NCBI RefSeq assembly: GCF_018141445.1
Contig: NZ_CP058649.1
Span: 5,227,001-5,291,000 of the forward strand
Direction of reading: 5' to 3'
DNA: 64,000 nucleotides
Origin: Vallitalea pronyensis
GTDB taxonomy: Bacteria > Bacillota > Clostridia > Lachnospirales > Vallitaleaceae
The notes below the pieces were generated by a model. The model had not been told where the DNA came from, searched no databases, and saw only the letters and a list, made by a program, of their open reading frames with translations. The position numbers and the translations under genes were made by a program. Below, in pieces: positions 9,696 to 19,709 of the stretch; the stretch's first letter is position 1; every line of letters starts with the position of its first letter.

Positions 9696-10877
9696 TTATT
9701 CCTCTGATTCTATCTTATAAGTAAATAATTCCTTATCCCCTAATTTTTCTTTATTCATGTATTCTTCCATACCTTCCAATATGGATACCCTGTCTGCTCG
9801 ACCATCGGAGATATACTTCTTCTCTGGATGCTTTTCATAATAGTCAAAAAACCACCACATATCTTGTGCTTCACCTTCAGAGCCTCTTGCTCGTGCTACA
9901 TTCAATGGGCTAAACTTTGTGTGAAGGGGTGGATAATAAGGTCCACTGGCACCTTCTCGAAACCCTACTTGGTACTGATAGAGGTTGCCATCGAACTCTC
10001 CCTCTTTAATAAAAGCACGTAAAGCTTCCTTGGGTCTAGCACCAAAAGGATAGGTAATGGAATCAACGGTATAACCGGGTATGGCATTCTTTATTAACTG
10101 GTCTACTTTGCCAAGCTCAGCCATGATATCCCTTGATGTAACACCTGACTTACCTAAGTGCTTATGGGTAGCTGTATGATTGCCAAGACCATAACCGTTA
10201 TCCACTAACCAATTTAAGCGTTCTTCCACGGTACCTGCCCCATCAAATATTTTACCACCGTTAATATAGAATGTGGCTTCTTTTCCAAACTCAGGATAGT
10301 CTTTAGCAAAACGCTCCATGATTTCTACAGCTGTACCTGTTTTAGGAACAAGTTCTCCATTTTCTTCAACCATGGAGAAAGTGGATTCAAGGCCATCATC
10401 AAAAGTCAGTACAATGGGCGTATACCCAGCCTCTACTGTAATATGATTATCTAGGTAATCACGCATGGAGATAGGGCGATATCCTTTTTCATACATGTAT
10501 TGTAAGTCCTTTAAAAATTGTTCTTCCGTGACATGGTAAGGATAATTGTCCAAAATGCCATGATACATGATGACCATTATATGGCCTAATTCATTAGGCT
10601 TCACCACTTGATAGTCAATCTCCTTAGGCTTCGTCACTTCTTCAACCACTTGATCATCTTGTTTTTCGGTATCATTTTCTGCATCATCTTCAGGCAGCTC
10701 ATCATTCGGATCTGGTTTTACATCCTGTTCTTCTGGTTGCTTATGTTCTTCCATCTGCTCCTTTTCTTGTGGCTGATTTCTTTCTTCACCACAGCCTACA
10801 ACAAGTAGCACTAGGAGCATGATGCATATAGCTCCACCTAATTTTTTTATTATACCTTTATGTAACCCTGACACCAT
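9696..10877 (-). CDS. Polysaccharide deacetylase family lipoprotein
   Basis: 393 residues. A lipoprotein signal ends in LLVVGC (Cys29), followed by an acidic Glu/Gln/Pro-rich linker to about residue 95, so the enzyme should be anchored outside the membrane. The NodB-type domain (about 100-370) shows MYHGILDN, the TFDDG metal/base motif and the H-x3-H metal motif in GNHTATHKH. Members remove N- or O-acetyl groups from peptidoglycan or other glycans; the substrate here is not evident. GGAGGAG precedes the ATG. It is a single gene with its own terminator. Confidence 0.88.
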   Translation of the reverse strand: MVSGLHKGIIKKLGGAICIMLLVLLVVGCGEERNQPQEKEQMEEHKQPEEQDVKPDPNDELPEDDAENDTEKQDDQVVEEVTKPKEIDYQVVKPNELGHIMVIMYHGILDNYPYHVTEEQFLKDLQYMYEKGYRPISMRDYLDNHITVEAGYTPIVLTFDDGLESTFSMVEENGELVPKTGTAVEIMERFAKDYPEFGKEATFYINGGKIFDGAGTVEERLNWLVDNGYGLGNHTATHKHLGKSGVTSRDIMAELGKVDQLIKNAIPGYTVDSITYPFGARPKEALRAFIKEGEFDGNLYQYQVGFREGASGPYYPPLHTKFSPLNVARARGSEGEAQDMWWFFDYYEKHPEKKYISDGRADRVSILEGMEEYMNKEKLGDKELFTYKIESEE

Positions 10878-11067
10878 TCTTTCGCTCCTCCATCATCCAT
10901 TATGTCAATGATATTATTATGTTATACCCATGTAGAAATCTTGATTATTGCACCATTCCCGTCCAGAAAATTGAAAAATATAGGATTAATTTTCCATAAC
11001 CTTCATATTTTCGTCCCACTGTAAATAAAATATATTAATCGGACTATTTGTATTTAAGGAGGAAATT

Positions 11068-11514
11068 ATGCGTTCTACAAAAATTGTCGTCCTAAAGCTT
11101 AAAGAAATAATATATACCGCATTGTTCGTGATTCTCGGCATATGTTTAATTCTTTTACTCGTTTACATGTTTTCTAATAAAAAAGAATCCAAGCCACCTA
11201 CTGTCGCTACATACGTCCCTGGTCTTTACACGTCATCCATCATGTTAGAAAACAAAGCTGTTAATGTTGAAGTAGTTGTTGATAAAGATCACATTAACTC
11301 CATACGATTAACTGACTTAGACCCTGCTATTGCAACGCTTAATCCAGCACTTGTACCCACCTTACAAGAACTTGAAATCCAACTGGTTAATGATACTTCC
11401 GTTGATGACTTATCCTTTAACATCGAAACGAAGCACACATCTTCTATGCTTGTAAGTGCCATTGAATCAGCCTTAGACAAAGCCAGGCCAGATGATGCTA
11501 AGGACAAAGACTAA
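11068..11514 (+). CDS. Small membrane-anchored protein, distant FMN-binding-domain likeness
   Basis: 148 residues: a short basic N-terminus, one transmembrane helix (about 15-36) and an outside domain starting TYVPGLYTSSIMLENKAVNVEVVVD. The pattern of a G-x-Y-x-S/T strand followed by V-x-V-x-V-D-x-x-x-I-x-S-I resembles the fold of FMN_bind domains, but no flavin-attachment motif is clear. AAGGAGG precedes the ATG. It is convergent with the gene at 11560. Function unknown. Confidence 0.7.
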   Translation: MRSTKIVVLKLKEIIYTALFVILGICLILLLVYMFSNKKESKPPTVATYVPGLYTSSIMLENKAVNVEVVVDKDHINSIRLTDLDPAIATLNPALVPTLQELEIQLVNDTSVDDLSFNIETKHTSSMLVSAIESALDKARPDDAKDKD

Positions 11515-11559
11515 CCATGTCTCAATCTGTTTCCATTACATAAAAAAGAAGCCCATGGA

Positions 11560-11850
11560 TTAAATGGACCAATTTTCCCAATACTGCCCAGTTTCTTCAT
11601 CAACCACAGCAGCTAGATATCGATCAACAATCTTAAATAAATCCGACTCATCTTTTAAAGTAACGATGATAGAATTAGGACCAAACTTAATTCTATCATT
11701 TTTATTTTTCTTGCCTTGAGCCTTTTTGTCTGCTACCCAAGCTCTAAACCGCTTTTCAAAATCCACTATCTGAGCTTCTTCTATTTCTTCATAACCATAT
11801 AGTTCCCCTTTAACCTCTTCAATAAATTCCTCTAACTCCATTTTGAGCAT
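11560..11850 (-). CDS. Small acidic hypothetical protein
   Basis: 96 residues from the ATG at 11850, chosen because AAGGAG lies eight bases before it; an in-frame GTG at 11868 overlaps that site and is a poorer start. The product is soluble, acidic at the N-terminus (MELEEFIEEVKGELYGYEE) and ends in GQYWENWSI. I do not recognise the family. It stands alone between the FMN-binding-like gene and the lipid kinase. Confidence 0.65.
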   Translation of the reverse strand: MLKMELEEFIEEVKGELYGYEEIEEAQIVDFEKRFRAWVADKKAQGKKNKNDRIKFGPNSIIVTLKDESDLFKIVDRYLAAVVDEETGQYWENWSI

Positions 11851-11942
11851 GCTTATTTCTCCTTCCACTGTGTACCACTTTTATCTTTTACAAATATACC
11901 TTAGTATTGAATCAATAACGCTGGTCGTCTAAAAACTCTATC

Positions 11943-12857
11943 TTATATGCTAAGCTCCGTATTAGGCGGACAGATAACCTCTAAAGCCTGTTTTCTAACT
12001 CGGATATTTAATGGATAATTAGGTCCTTTTTCCCCATCTATATCCAACTCGTGAAAACGTTCTATCCCTTCTACACACTTAATGGCTATTTGATCATCTT
12101 GAAAATAGACCACGTTCCTATCGTGCAAGTGGTCACCAATCAGAATCTTACCAAATAACACAGCCATTTCGTTCAATGAACAGGCTTTGATGCCCACAAA
12201 ATCCATCTTGCCATCATCAATCTGAGCGTCAAGACCTAACTTGTTAAAACCTCCTGCGCTATTTCCGTTAAGGACTAAGAATAGAAAAAAATAGTCATCC
12301 AGAAGCTGATGTGTGCTTTCTATTTGATAGCGAATCTTTCTAAAACGTGGGAGCTGTTGTACACCCTTAATATAGTACCCAAGCTTTCCAAGTGTATTTT
12401 TAAACTCAATATCCATGTTTTGGGATATATTGGCAAAAAGACCGCCACAGCAGACATTGATAAAATACTTGTCATTCACCTGACCAACATCCACCCGTCT
12501 TGTATGCATCTTAGCCATGACTTCAAAACATTCCCCATAGCGCAAAGGCATCTTTATATGGGATGCGAAATCATTAGCTGTTCCAGCAGGTATTACGCCT
12601 AATGGTAAGTAAATCCTCTGTTTCATCATGCAGTTAACGACTTGGTTAACTGACCCGTCTCCACCTGCAACAATGATGGCTTGACAATCCATTAGATTAT
12701 TTCTTGTAATATATGCTTCCACATCCTCTTTACTTCGACTTCGATGGATTTTGGTTTCATAACCTGCATCCTGAAAGATCGAAATAAATAAATCCAAATA
12801 TGTGGGAAAATCCCGATTACCCGACATAGGATTGTAAATTAATTGAACATATCTCAT
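11943..12857 (-). CDS. Diacylglycerol kinase family lipid kinase (YegS/DgkB/BmrU type)
   Basis: 304 residues, the usual length of the family. The N-terminal catalytic domain shows the nucleotide-binding GGDGS motif at about 65-69 and the GxIPAGTANDFA motif. The C-terminal beta domain carries NGNSAGGFNKLGLDAQIDDGKMD. Such enzymes phosphorylate diacylglycerol or related lipids at the inner membrane face, often recycling the diacylglycerol released during lipoteichoic acid or membrane-glycan synthesis. Monocistronic as far as can be seen. Confidence 0.9.
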   Translation of the reverse strand: MRYVQLIYNPMSGNRDFPTYLDLFISIFQDAGYETKIHRSRSKEDVEAYITRNNLMDCQAIIVAGGDGSVNQVVNCMMKQRIYLPLGVIPAGTANDFASHIKMPLRYGECFEVMAKMHTRRVDVGQVNDKYFINVCCGGLFANISQNMDIEFKNTLGKLGYYIKGVQQLPRFRKIRYQIESTHQLLDDYFFLFLVLNGNSAGGFNKLGLDAQIDDGKMDFVGIKACSLNEMAVLFGKILIGDHLHDRNVVYFQDDQIAIKCVEGIERFHELDIDGEKGPNYPLNIRVRKQALEVICPPNTELSI

Positions 12858-13038
12858 GAAACTCCCTCAAATCTTATTGGATTTTCCTTTACCCATGACT
12901 AACATCCAATAGGTTACCTATATCATACCCTATTTTCTATTTAATTATATGGGTAAATGACAAAAAGTACAACCACTATTTCATAAGAATAACCCGTTAA
13001 AAAAGGTTACCATCATATGTTTATGGCTGTACTCTATT

Positions 13039-13632
13039 TTATTCATCTTCTTGGTCATCAATACCATCTAAAATTTCTAAGATGGTGTATAAAAACTGAT
13101 ATTCTTTTCGATTTTTATCTTCTTTTAGCGTCTCATCAACACGACTGAAACGATGTAGAAATTCATTAATTTCTTTTACTTCTTCTTGGGTTAAATAAAC
13201 ACGCTCACTGGCAAAATGCCCTTCAAATCTTTCACCTTCCGGACATTCCCTAAGGGATTTGATGAACAGGTTCTTGGTCTCATTAAACTCCTTATCCAGA
13301 ACACTTTCTATGTTATTTCTCAAATACATATTCATTTGACTATCTAATTTTTTATCACGATTACGCATGACAAAATTTTCTGCTGTAGGCTCATAATACT
13401 TAGCAAGGATACCATTAATCTCTTTAGTAAAAACAAGTACCAAAATACCATTTTTTTCTAGTTTTTTCACATGGTAATGAACCTTAGCTGGTGTTTCACC
13501 TAACGCATCAGCAACTAATTTAACTGTCAAAGGCTTATTCTGTTTATAAAAAGTCTCAAGTATGTCTAAACGATATGGGTCCATGTAGGCTTTTATCTGA
13601 TCACGCTCTGTCAATTCAATAAGCTTTTTCAC
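13039..13632 (-). CDS. ArsR-like winged-helix transcriptional regulator
   Basis: 197 residues. Residues about 10-75 form a winged helix-turn-helix (DPYRLDILETFYKQNKPLTVK, then the recognition helix ETPAKVHYHVKKLEKNGILV). The remaining 120 residues are a helical, charged effector or dimer domain with an acidic end (DGIDDQEDE). It begins 28 bp after the MFS exporter gene and is surely co-transcribed with it, an arrangement typical of a regulator controlling its own exporter. Its likely operators are the two palindromes upstream of the operon. Confidence 0.85.
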   Translation of the reverse strand: MKKLIELTERDQIKAYMDPYRLDILETFYKQNKPLTVKLVADALGETPAKVHYHVKKLEKNGILVLVFTKEINGILAKYYEPTAENFVMRNRDKKLDSQMNMYLRNNIESVLDKEFNETKNLFIKSLRECPEGERFEGHFASERVYLTQEEVKEINEFLHRFSRVDETLKEDKNRKEYQFLYTILEILDGIDDQEDE

Positions 13633-13660
13633 CCAATCACCTCATACTCATTATACACGA

Positions 13661-14929
13661 CTAGTCCTCTAACGCAACAGTTTTTTTAGGTAAGTATAAA
13701 ATATAATTAAGTAATCCACCTAATAACAAAATCAAGCTTACTCCTACGATAATGATGTATGTCTCCACAGATGTATCCAGTAAAGCCCCCATAATGATCT
13801 GACCTAAAGGAATTGAAGCCGTTATTAATGTAGAATATACGGCCATGACACGACCCATGACCTTCATATCCACTCTGGCTTGCATGACGGTACCGGTAGC
13901 GATGTTACAGATGATAATAACACTGACGATACCAAAGGATAATACAGTTAGTCCAATAAAACCCATTAGCTTAGCATGCTCTAATTGCAACATGGCAGGA
14001 TGACATATAACGCCTATTAAGAATATAAATAAAGAGGATACCACAAAGGCAAAAGTATTCAAATGATAGTAAGCATGTTTTTTAATCACTTTCCCTGCCA
14101 CAATGGATGCAACCACTGGCCCTATACATACCAAAGCTTCAAAGAGACCAAACTGAAAATCGGATACATATAGACGCTGCTTAAGGATAAATGGAACACC
14201 AATTGCAAACATGGGACTGATAGCAAAATTAATCAATGCGCCAACACCTAATAAAATAACTAAATCCCTCTGACCCTTCATGGCTTTTAACCCTTCATTA
14301 AAATCCTTAAAAAACTGTTTAACCGTTTTGTTAACCTTCTCCGTTTTTTCCTTGGTTAACTGAATAAAGGACTCACTGATGGCAGACAGTAAAAAACTAA
14401 CGGCATTAATCATGAGGACAGGTAATAAACCAGCTAAACCAAAGACAATACCTGCCAGTAAAGGTGCAATGATCGATGTGGTATAGGTGACAAATGTATG
14501 AATAGAATTCGCATCACCTAATTCCTCTTTTTTGACAATCTGAGGAATCATGGTGCTCATGGCAGGATTAAAGAGCATGGATATAACGGATAATGTGAGA
14601 ACAAGTATGTATATCTGAACAAGGGATAACCCCCCATTGAGTATCACTAAACCACCAAATCCTGCTACAATGATACCACTTGCTGCATCTAACACAACAA
14701 CCATCTTCTTACGATCAAACCAATCGGCAAAAACACCCGCAAAAGGTCCAAATATTAATTTTGGAATCAATGCTACAGCTAAGACAGATGCAAACTTTGT
14801 GCCAGACCCTGTTTCATTAAGCACATACAATGAGAGAGCAAACTCTTGAAAAATTGTGCCCAGTAATGATACAAATTTTCCTAAGATAACTAATGTAAAA
14901 TTTCTTTTCTTAAATAAAGTTAGATTCAT
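13661..14929 (-). CDS. MFS transporter (multidrug/solute efflux type)
   Basis: 422 residues with about 12 hydrophobic helices, beginning MNLTLFKKRNFTLVILGKFVS. The loop between helices 2 and 3 has the GVFADWFDRKKMV signature of motif A (G-x-x-x-D-R-x-x-R/K-K). The overall build resembles MFS_3/enterobactin- or macrolide-exporter-like efflux proteins common in Firmicutes. First gene of a two-gene operon with the ArsR-like regulator, so it is probably induced by its substrate or a related ligand. Substrate unknown. Confidence 0.88.
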   Translation of the reverse strand: MNLTLFKKRNFTLVILGKFVSLLGTIFQEFALSLYVLNETGSGTKFASVLAVALIPKLIFGPFAGVFADWFDRKKMVVVLDAASGIIVAGFGGLVILNGGLSLVQIYILVLTLSVISMLFNPAMSTMIPQIVKKEELGDANSIHTFVTYTTSIIAPLLAGIVFGLAGLLPVLMINAVSFLLSAISESFIQLTKEKTEKVNKTVKQFFKDFNEGLKAMKGQRDLVILLGVGALINFAISPMFAIGVPFILKQRLYVSDFQFGLFEALVCIGPVVASIVAGKVIKKHAYYHLNTFAFVVSSLFIFLIGVICHPAMLQLEHAKLMGFIGLTVLSFGIVSVIIICNIATGTVMQARVDMKVMGRVMAVYSTLITASIPLGQIIMGALLDTSVETYIIIVGVSLILLLGGLLNYILYLPKKTVALED

Positions 14930-15012
14930 ATGACACGTCTCCTTTTAGCTTTACTGATAAGGTTCATTTAGAGAAAATCAACTAGCATATACAACAACCA
15001 TCGGTAAAATTA

Positions 15013-15087
15013 TTTTAACGTTAAATATATTTTAATACCATTGGTTGGATTTGTCAATAAGTTTTTTTTAACGTTAAATATTTTTAA
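15013..15087. promoter_or_regulatory. Twin palindromic operators upstream of the MFS/regulator operon
   Basis: Two copies of the perfect 12-bp palindrome TTTAACGTTAAA, each followed by ATAT/ATTT-TTTAA, centred 53 bp apart (AACGTT at 15017-15022 and 15070-15075), which is about five helical turns. They sit between the divergent MFS and CgeB-like genes and are the obvious binding sites for the co-transcribed ArsR-like regulator. Confidence 0.6.
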
Positions 15088-15150
15088 TCGAATCATATAT
15101 TTGATTATCCTTTAATATGGTTTTATATAGCCTGATTAGAGGATGATTGC

Positions 15151-16143
15151 ATGAAAGTACTTTTTTTTGAACATGATGACCGCTTTATATTTGGTCTTCC
15201 ACTGGGTTTTAGAGATGCTGGTCATACAATTCTAGTCTCCGGCCCTGTTCATGAAGAAAAAATTGACCGTATCCTACATAAATTCCAACCTGATTTAGCC
15301 ATGCTCCTAGGTTGGACCACGCTTCACACAGACTCGAATCTCCATGCTATACATGACTCTTGTCAGCGTTATGATGTGCCACTCATTTATTGGGCTACTG
15401 AAGACCCAACATTCACCCATAGCTTCTCATTGCCTTTGATAAAAAAAACGAAGCCTACGTATGTTTTTACAGTTGCCCCCTCAAAAGTTCCACTATATGA
15501 ATCTTTAGGCATACCGGCACAGCACCTGCCCTTCGCTTATCAACCCAGCATCTGCAAGCCTGTTCCTTGCAGCTCTTGGTGTTCAAAGGATATAGCCGTT
15601 GTAGCCAATGCCTATCCCAATGTTCTTTACACAAACCCTAGGCACTATCGTCGTCAATCCCTACGTATACTCATTGAACCTTTATTAAAAAAGTCTATGA
15701 CCATTGACTTTTGGGGCAAGCATTGGGATCAGATGGAACCCTTTCTAGGCATGTCCATCCCAAAAGAACATCTCCATGGCTATCTTCACTACCTTAAAGC
15801 TCCTCATGTCTATGCCTGTTCTAACATAATCATTGGCTTACAAAACTACCCAAGTGAACTGGTTACCATGCGGACTTACGAAATCCTTGGCTCAAGAGGA
15901 TTCCTTATTACTTCCCACAACACAGAATTATGTCAACTATTTCAACACACACAAGACCTCATCATATCTACGTCGCCTGAAGAGACCCTTGACTATGTGG
16001 ACTATTATCAGCAACACCCAGACCAACTGGACATCATAAAAAATAACGGCTATAAAGCCGTCATTAATCATTCCTACGCCCATAGAGCGCAAACCATTGT
16101 GAACGCATTGCAGAATGCAAAAATCCTACCATCCTTTATGTGA
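15151..16143 (+). CDS. CgeB-like glycosyltransferase family 1 protein
   Basis: 330 residues, soluble. The N-terminal half (MKVLFFEHDDRFIFGLPLGF, then LIYWATEDP) matches the DUF3880/CgeB nucleotide-binding half. The C-terminal half (LHGYLHYLKAPHVYACSNIIIGLQN, RTYEILGSRGFLITSHN, then a terminal SYAHRAQTIVN) matches the Glyco_trans_1_2 domain. In Bacillus subtilis CgeB belongs to a spore-crust glycosylation cluster, and the many other sugar-transfer genes here fit that picture. Monocistronic, divergent from the MFS operon, with a terminator at 16258-16302. Confidence 0.82.
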   Translation: MKVLFFEHDDRFIFGLPLGFRDAGHTILVSGPVHEEKIDRILHKFQPDLAMLLGWTTLHTDSNLHAIHDSCQRYDVPLIYWATEDPTFTHSFSLPLIKKTKPTYVFTVAPSKVPLYESLGIPAQHLPFAYQPSICKPVPCSSWCSKDIAVVANAYPNVLYTNPRHYRRQSLRILIEPLLKKSMTIDFWGKHWDQMEPFLGMSIPKEHLHGYLHYLKAPHVYACSNIIIGLQNYPSELVTMRTYEILGSRGFLITSHNTELCQLFQHTQDLIISTSPEETLDYVDYYQQHPDQLDIIKNNGYKAVINHSYAHRAQTIVNALQNAKILPSFM

Positions 16144-16257
16144 AAGTAAAAGAGGCTACGCCCGCAAAGCTGATTTGTCAATTAGGAAAGTTTCCTTAGC
16201 ACATATGAGAATGCTCCTATCTCATTTTCTGAATTGAAAACTTCCTTACATAGAAAT

Positions 16258-16302
16258 AGATGTATCTCACAACCTTCTTGGCATGGCGATACATCTTTTT
16301 TT
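16258..16302 (+). terminator. Terminator after the CgeB-like gene
   Basis: AGATGTATC (16258-16266) pairs perfectly with GATACATCT (16288-16296), which runs into a seven-T tract. The loop is 21 bases, longer than usual. Confidence 0.6.
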
Positions 16303-16347
16303 ATTGTGCGTCTTTATGGTGTATATATATTTTATACATCTGATCAA

Positions 16348-17355
16348 TCACTTATGATAATACCATCGATACCACTTAACAAAAGCTTCAATGCCATCTT
16401 CAATGCTGGTTTCTGGCTTAAACCCAATGGCCATTTCTAAATCTTTAACATCTGAGAAGGTCTTGGTGACATCTCCAGGCTGAATAGGCACGTATTCACG
16501 TATCGCTTTCTTGGCTAATTTATTTTCCAATACATCAATAAACGTCTCCAACTGAATAGGGTGATGATTACCAATGTTGTATATCTTATAAGGTGCAAAA
16601 CTGGTGCTGCAATCCCATTCATCACCCCATTCTGTATTGCCTTCAGGTATGAAGGGAATTAACCGCACAAGTGCTTCAACAATGTCATCAATATAAGTAA
16701 AATCTCTCACCATCTTGCCATGATTAAAGACTTTAATGGGTTTCTCCTCTAATATAGCTTTGGTAAACAAAAAGAGTGCCATATCCGGTCTGCCCCATGG
16801 ACCATAAACCGTGAAAAAGCGGAGTCCTGTGGTTGGTATCTGATACAAATGACTGTAGGTGTGAGCCATTAACTCATTAGCCTTCTTAGTAGCCGCATAC
16901 AAACTTACAGGATGGTCCACATTATGACATGTTTTAAAAGGTGTTCTTTTATTACCTCCATAAACGGAACTGGAAGATGCATAGATCAGGTGTTTCACCT
17001 GTGTATGTCGACACCCCTCCAATATATTAAGAAATCCCACGATATTGGCATCAATATACGCCCTTGGATTGATTAAACTGTAACGGACCCCTGGTTGAGC
17101 AGCTAAATGAATCACATAAGCAAATTGATGTTTATAAAAGATATCCTGAATCACTTTGTCATCTTCTATACTCTCCCTATAATACTGGAAACCCTCATAC
17201 TTCTCCAATAACTCCAGTCTTGACTCTTTTAACCCTACATCATAATAATCGTTAACATGATCAATACCAACGACTTGATAGCCATCCTCTAGCAACCTTT
17301 TTGCTACATGAAATCCAATAAATCCTGCACATCCTGTGACCAATAATTCATTCAC
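16348..17355 (-). CDS. NAD-dependent epimerase, UDP-glucuronate 4-epimerase type
   Basis: 335 residues, extended SDR fold. The Rossmann motif TGCAGFIG is at residues 7-14, NDYYDVGLKESRLELL is typical of UDP-glucuronate/UDP-GlcNAc 4-epimerases, and the active site shows SSSSVYGG and Y-A-A-T-K. Expected reaction: reversible C4 inversion of UDP-glucuronate to UDP-galacturonate. It follows a glycosyltransferase-TPR gene by 14 bp, so it probably supplies a sugar donor to that operon. Confidence 0.87.
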   Translation of the reverse strand: MNELLVTGCAGFIGFHVAKRLLEDGYQVVGIDHVNDYYDVGLKESRLELLEKYEGFQYYRESIEDDKVIQDIFYKHQFAYVIHLAAQPGVRYSLINPRAYIDANIVGFLNILEGCRHTQVKHLIYASSSSVYGGNKRTPFKTCHNVDHPVSLYAATKKANELMAHTYSHLYQIPTTGLRFFTVYGPWGRPDMALFLFTKAILEEKPIKVFNHGKMVRDFTYIDDIVEALVRLIPFIPEGNTEWGDEWDCSTSFAPYKIYNIGNHHPIQLETFIDVLENKLAKKAIREYVPIQPGDVTKTFSDVKDLEMAIGFKPETSIEDGIEAFVKWYRWYYHK

Positions 17356-17369
17356 TTGGAAGCCTCCTT

Positions 17370-19664
17370 TTAATCGTCTGAACTGACATATCCTTTACTT
17401 TTAAAGAATGCAATATTTTGTATAACACTTTTATGCTGGGGATTTAGCTTGTGTGCTGTTTCATTAGCTAAAAAAGCCTTTTCTGTCTCCCCATTTTCGT
17501 AATAACAAACGCATAGTTGTAAATAGGGCCGCCACGTCCACGCGTCTTTATCTATGGGAAATGCATCATGACGAGGCAGTTCTAATTCTGTGGCTAACTC
17601 ATACCAGAAAATGGCTTCATCCCACTTTTCTTCTTTCATCAATGTATACCCTATAAAGCAGCATTCTTCAGCTCTAGGGGCATCATACTCAAATATCTGG
17701 TAACAATACTTGCGACAAACGTCATAATCCTCTTTGTCATAATAAATCAGATAGATGTTGCGATAGGCATCAATGCACTTCTCCTTATCCTCTTGTTCCT
17801 CTTTCACATACTCCAAAAAATAATAGATGCTATCGTCATATAATTCATTTTCATAAAGTTGCATGGCAAATTCATACATTTCTTCCATGGATAATTGATT
17901 TCCCTCCTTATGAAGCTTAGGTAACGCAAGCTGCTCTACATTGGCATTGTCCATAACCTTACTTGCAGCATCTTCAATATCAACGATAAACTCATCGTAT
18001 ACAATGGCTTCTTGATAAGCCTTTATAGCGTGAAATCTTTCCCTAGCCTTCTCTACTTGCCCCAACCTGGAATAGATCAAACAATATAAATAATCATAAT
18101 CTGTATAACCCTTTTGTTCTGGTATATGACTTAATGCTATAAGTGCCTTAGGATAGTCTTCTATTTGTATAAGACAGTAAATAAACCATCGTTTATAGAT
18201 AACCTCCTCATCATTATTGACTGTTAAGCACGTAAGCTCTTTTAAGGCATCTCTATATTGTTCTGTCTTAATGTTATGATAAATAGACCTGATGAACGCG
18301 TTCTCTGATAGTGTATTTCTTCTAACTTTTGTATAACAATACCCTTTGCCAGAACCACCCTCATATCGTTTGGCTGCACAGGTCCATCTGGCTATGGTTA
18401 AATCTTTTGTTATCTCATAGAGAATTGGGACAAATATTTCACTATATGATGTGGTTTGCAGATACTGTAGAAACTTGGCATAACCTTCTGTGGTCAGAAA
18501 ATCTTTACCATGGATTTGGATATCCCATACAGTCGTGTTCTGCCTAGGTTCTATCTGATATACTGCCATGTTTTTTAACGTGCTCATACAATGTTTGCTT
18601 ATTTTTCTCCACCCATATTGCCCAGCTGTTTTCAATCCTCCTGCAATCAAGTTGCGTCTTATATCGTATTTTTGAAGCAGATTTATCACTGCATCAGCCA
18701 TGGTTTTAGGTAAACGGTTTTTAAGAACAATGGCATTTTGACCATGGATGACATAATCCCGCATACCGATACAATCTGTGGTAATAACTGGACATCCACA
18801 TGCCATGGCTTCTAATATGGGTAAGCCAAATGCTTCATAATAAGAGCCTTGTATATAGACACTGGCCCCTTGATAGATGGCAGCAATATCACGTTGACTA
18901 GGTGCAACAAAGACCTTGGAGACATCTTCTACATCGATAGTCGGTGTAACAGGTGTTATCCAGTAGAGTTTTATATGGGGCAGCTTTTCTCGAACGCGTT
19001 TATAAGCTGCAATGATATGGGGTATACCCTTAAAATCATAGCGATCATTTCCTACCATAAGCAGATAAGTTTTCTTTTTTTCTGGCAACATCTTATACTT
19101 AAAAATATGGGTATCAATACCATTACGAATAACGGTAGATTCTCGATTAAAATATTGCTTTATATACTTTGCCGCTACATGGGACACCGTTAAGATAAAA
19201 TGTGCTAAATGATATTGGCTCTGTATAAATGCTTTATGGTCTTCCTCTAGTTCATGGTAAGCAAACACATGATGGTCGCCTTGCTCAAAATAGGCAACAG
19301 GTGCAATCCCTGTTTCCACACATTCGCCTATGTGGGTATAATACGTGGCAATAATCAGGTCACAGTAGGGAATACAGGTTGAGAGCTTGGTGGCAGCAGG
19401 CACACAAATATAAGCACTATTGATGGGAAACCAGGAGGGTTTCTTACCATAGGCAACAATGGTCACCTGATGACCTTTTTCAATCCATGTATTGGCTTGT
19501 TGAAAAATCATTTTGGCTGCACCGCATATAGACGTATTGCCCATCACATACACCATATGAAAGCTTGTTTTTTTGATATCGTTATGGATAAGTTTCGTTT
19601 TTTGGCTAAGCTTAGTGCCTGAGATGCGGTCATGGGTTAACACCTTTAATAATGCCTTAATCAC
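17370..19664 (-). CDS. Glycosyltransferase family 4 fused to TPR repeats
   Basis: 764 residues from a GTG with GAGGAGG seven bases upstream. Residues about 30-370 form a GT-B (GT4) enzyme: the donor-binding region FGLPILEAMACGCPVITTDC carries the E-x7-E type motif, and DRYDFKGIPHIIAAYK is the interdomain segment. A middle region of about 80 residues is not recognised. From about 455 to the end there are TPR-like helical pairs (AIFWYELATELELP, EKAFLANETAHKLNPQHKSV). No membrane segments. TPR-fused transferases often glycosylate proteins directly. Operon with the GT2-TPR gene upstream and the epimerase downstream. Confidence 0.85.
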   Translation of the reverse strand: MIKALLKVLTHDRISGTKLSQKTKLIHNDIKKTSFHMVYVMGNTSICGAAKMIFQQANTWIEKGHQVTIVAYGKKPSWFPINSAYICVPAATKLSTCIPYCDLIIATYYTHIGECVETGIAPVAYFEQGDHHVFAYHELEEDHKAFIQSQYHLAHFILTVSHVAAKYIKQYFNRESTVIRNGIDTHIFKYKMLPEKKKTYLLMVGNDRYDFKGIPHIIAAYKRVREKLPHIKLYWITPVTPTIDVEDVSKVFVAPSQRDIAAIYQGASVYIQGSYYEAFGLPILEAMACGCPVITTDCIGMRDYVIHGQNAIVLKNRLPKTMADAVINLLQKYDIRRNLIAGGLKTAGQYGWRKISKHCMSTLKNMAVYQIEPRQNTTVWDIQIHGKDFLTTEGYAKFLQYLQTTSYSEIFVPILYEITKDLTIARWTCAAKRYEGGSGKGYCYTKVRRNTLSENAFIRSIYHNIKTEQYRDALKELTCLTVNNDEEVIYKRWFIYCLIQIEDYPKALIALSHIPEQKGYTDYDYLYCLIYSRLGQVEKARERFHAIKAYQEAIVYDEFIVDIEDAASKVMDNANVEQLALPKLHKEGNQLSMEEMYEFAMQLYENELYDDSIYYFLEYVKEEQEDKEKCIDAYRNIYLIYYDKEDYDVCRKYCYQIFEYDAPRAEECCFIGYTLMKEEKWDEAIFWYELATELELPRHDAFPIDKDAWTWRPYLQLCVCYYENGETEKAFLANETAHKLNPQHKSVIQNIAFFKSKGYVSSDD

Positions 19665-19709
19665 ATAACTTCCTCCTCACACTATGGCTATATTGGGCGT
19701 CATAGGGTA

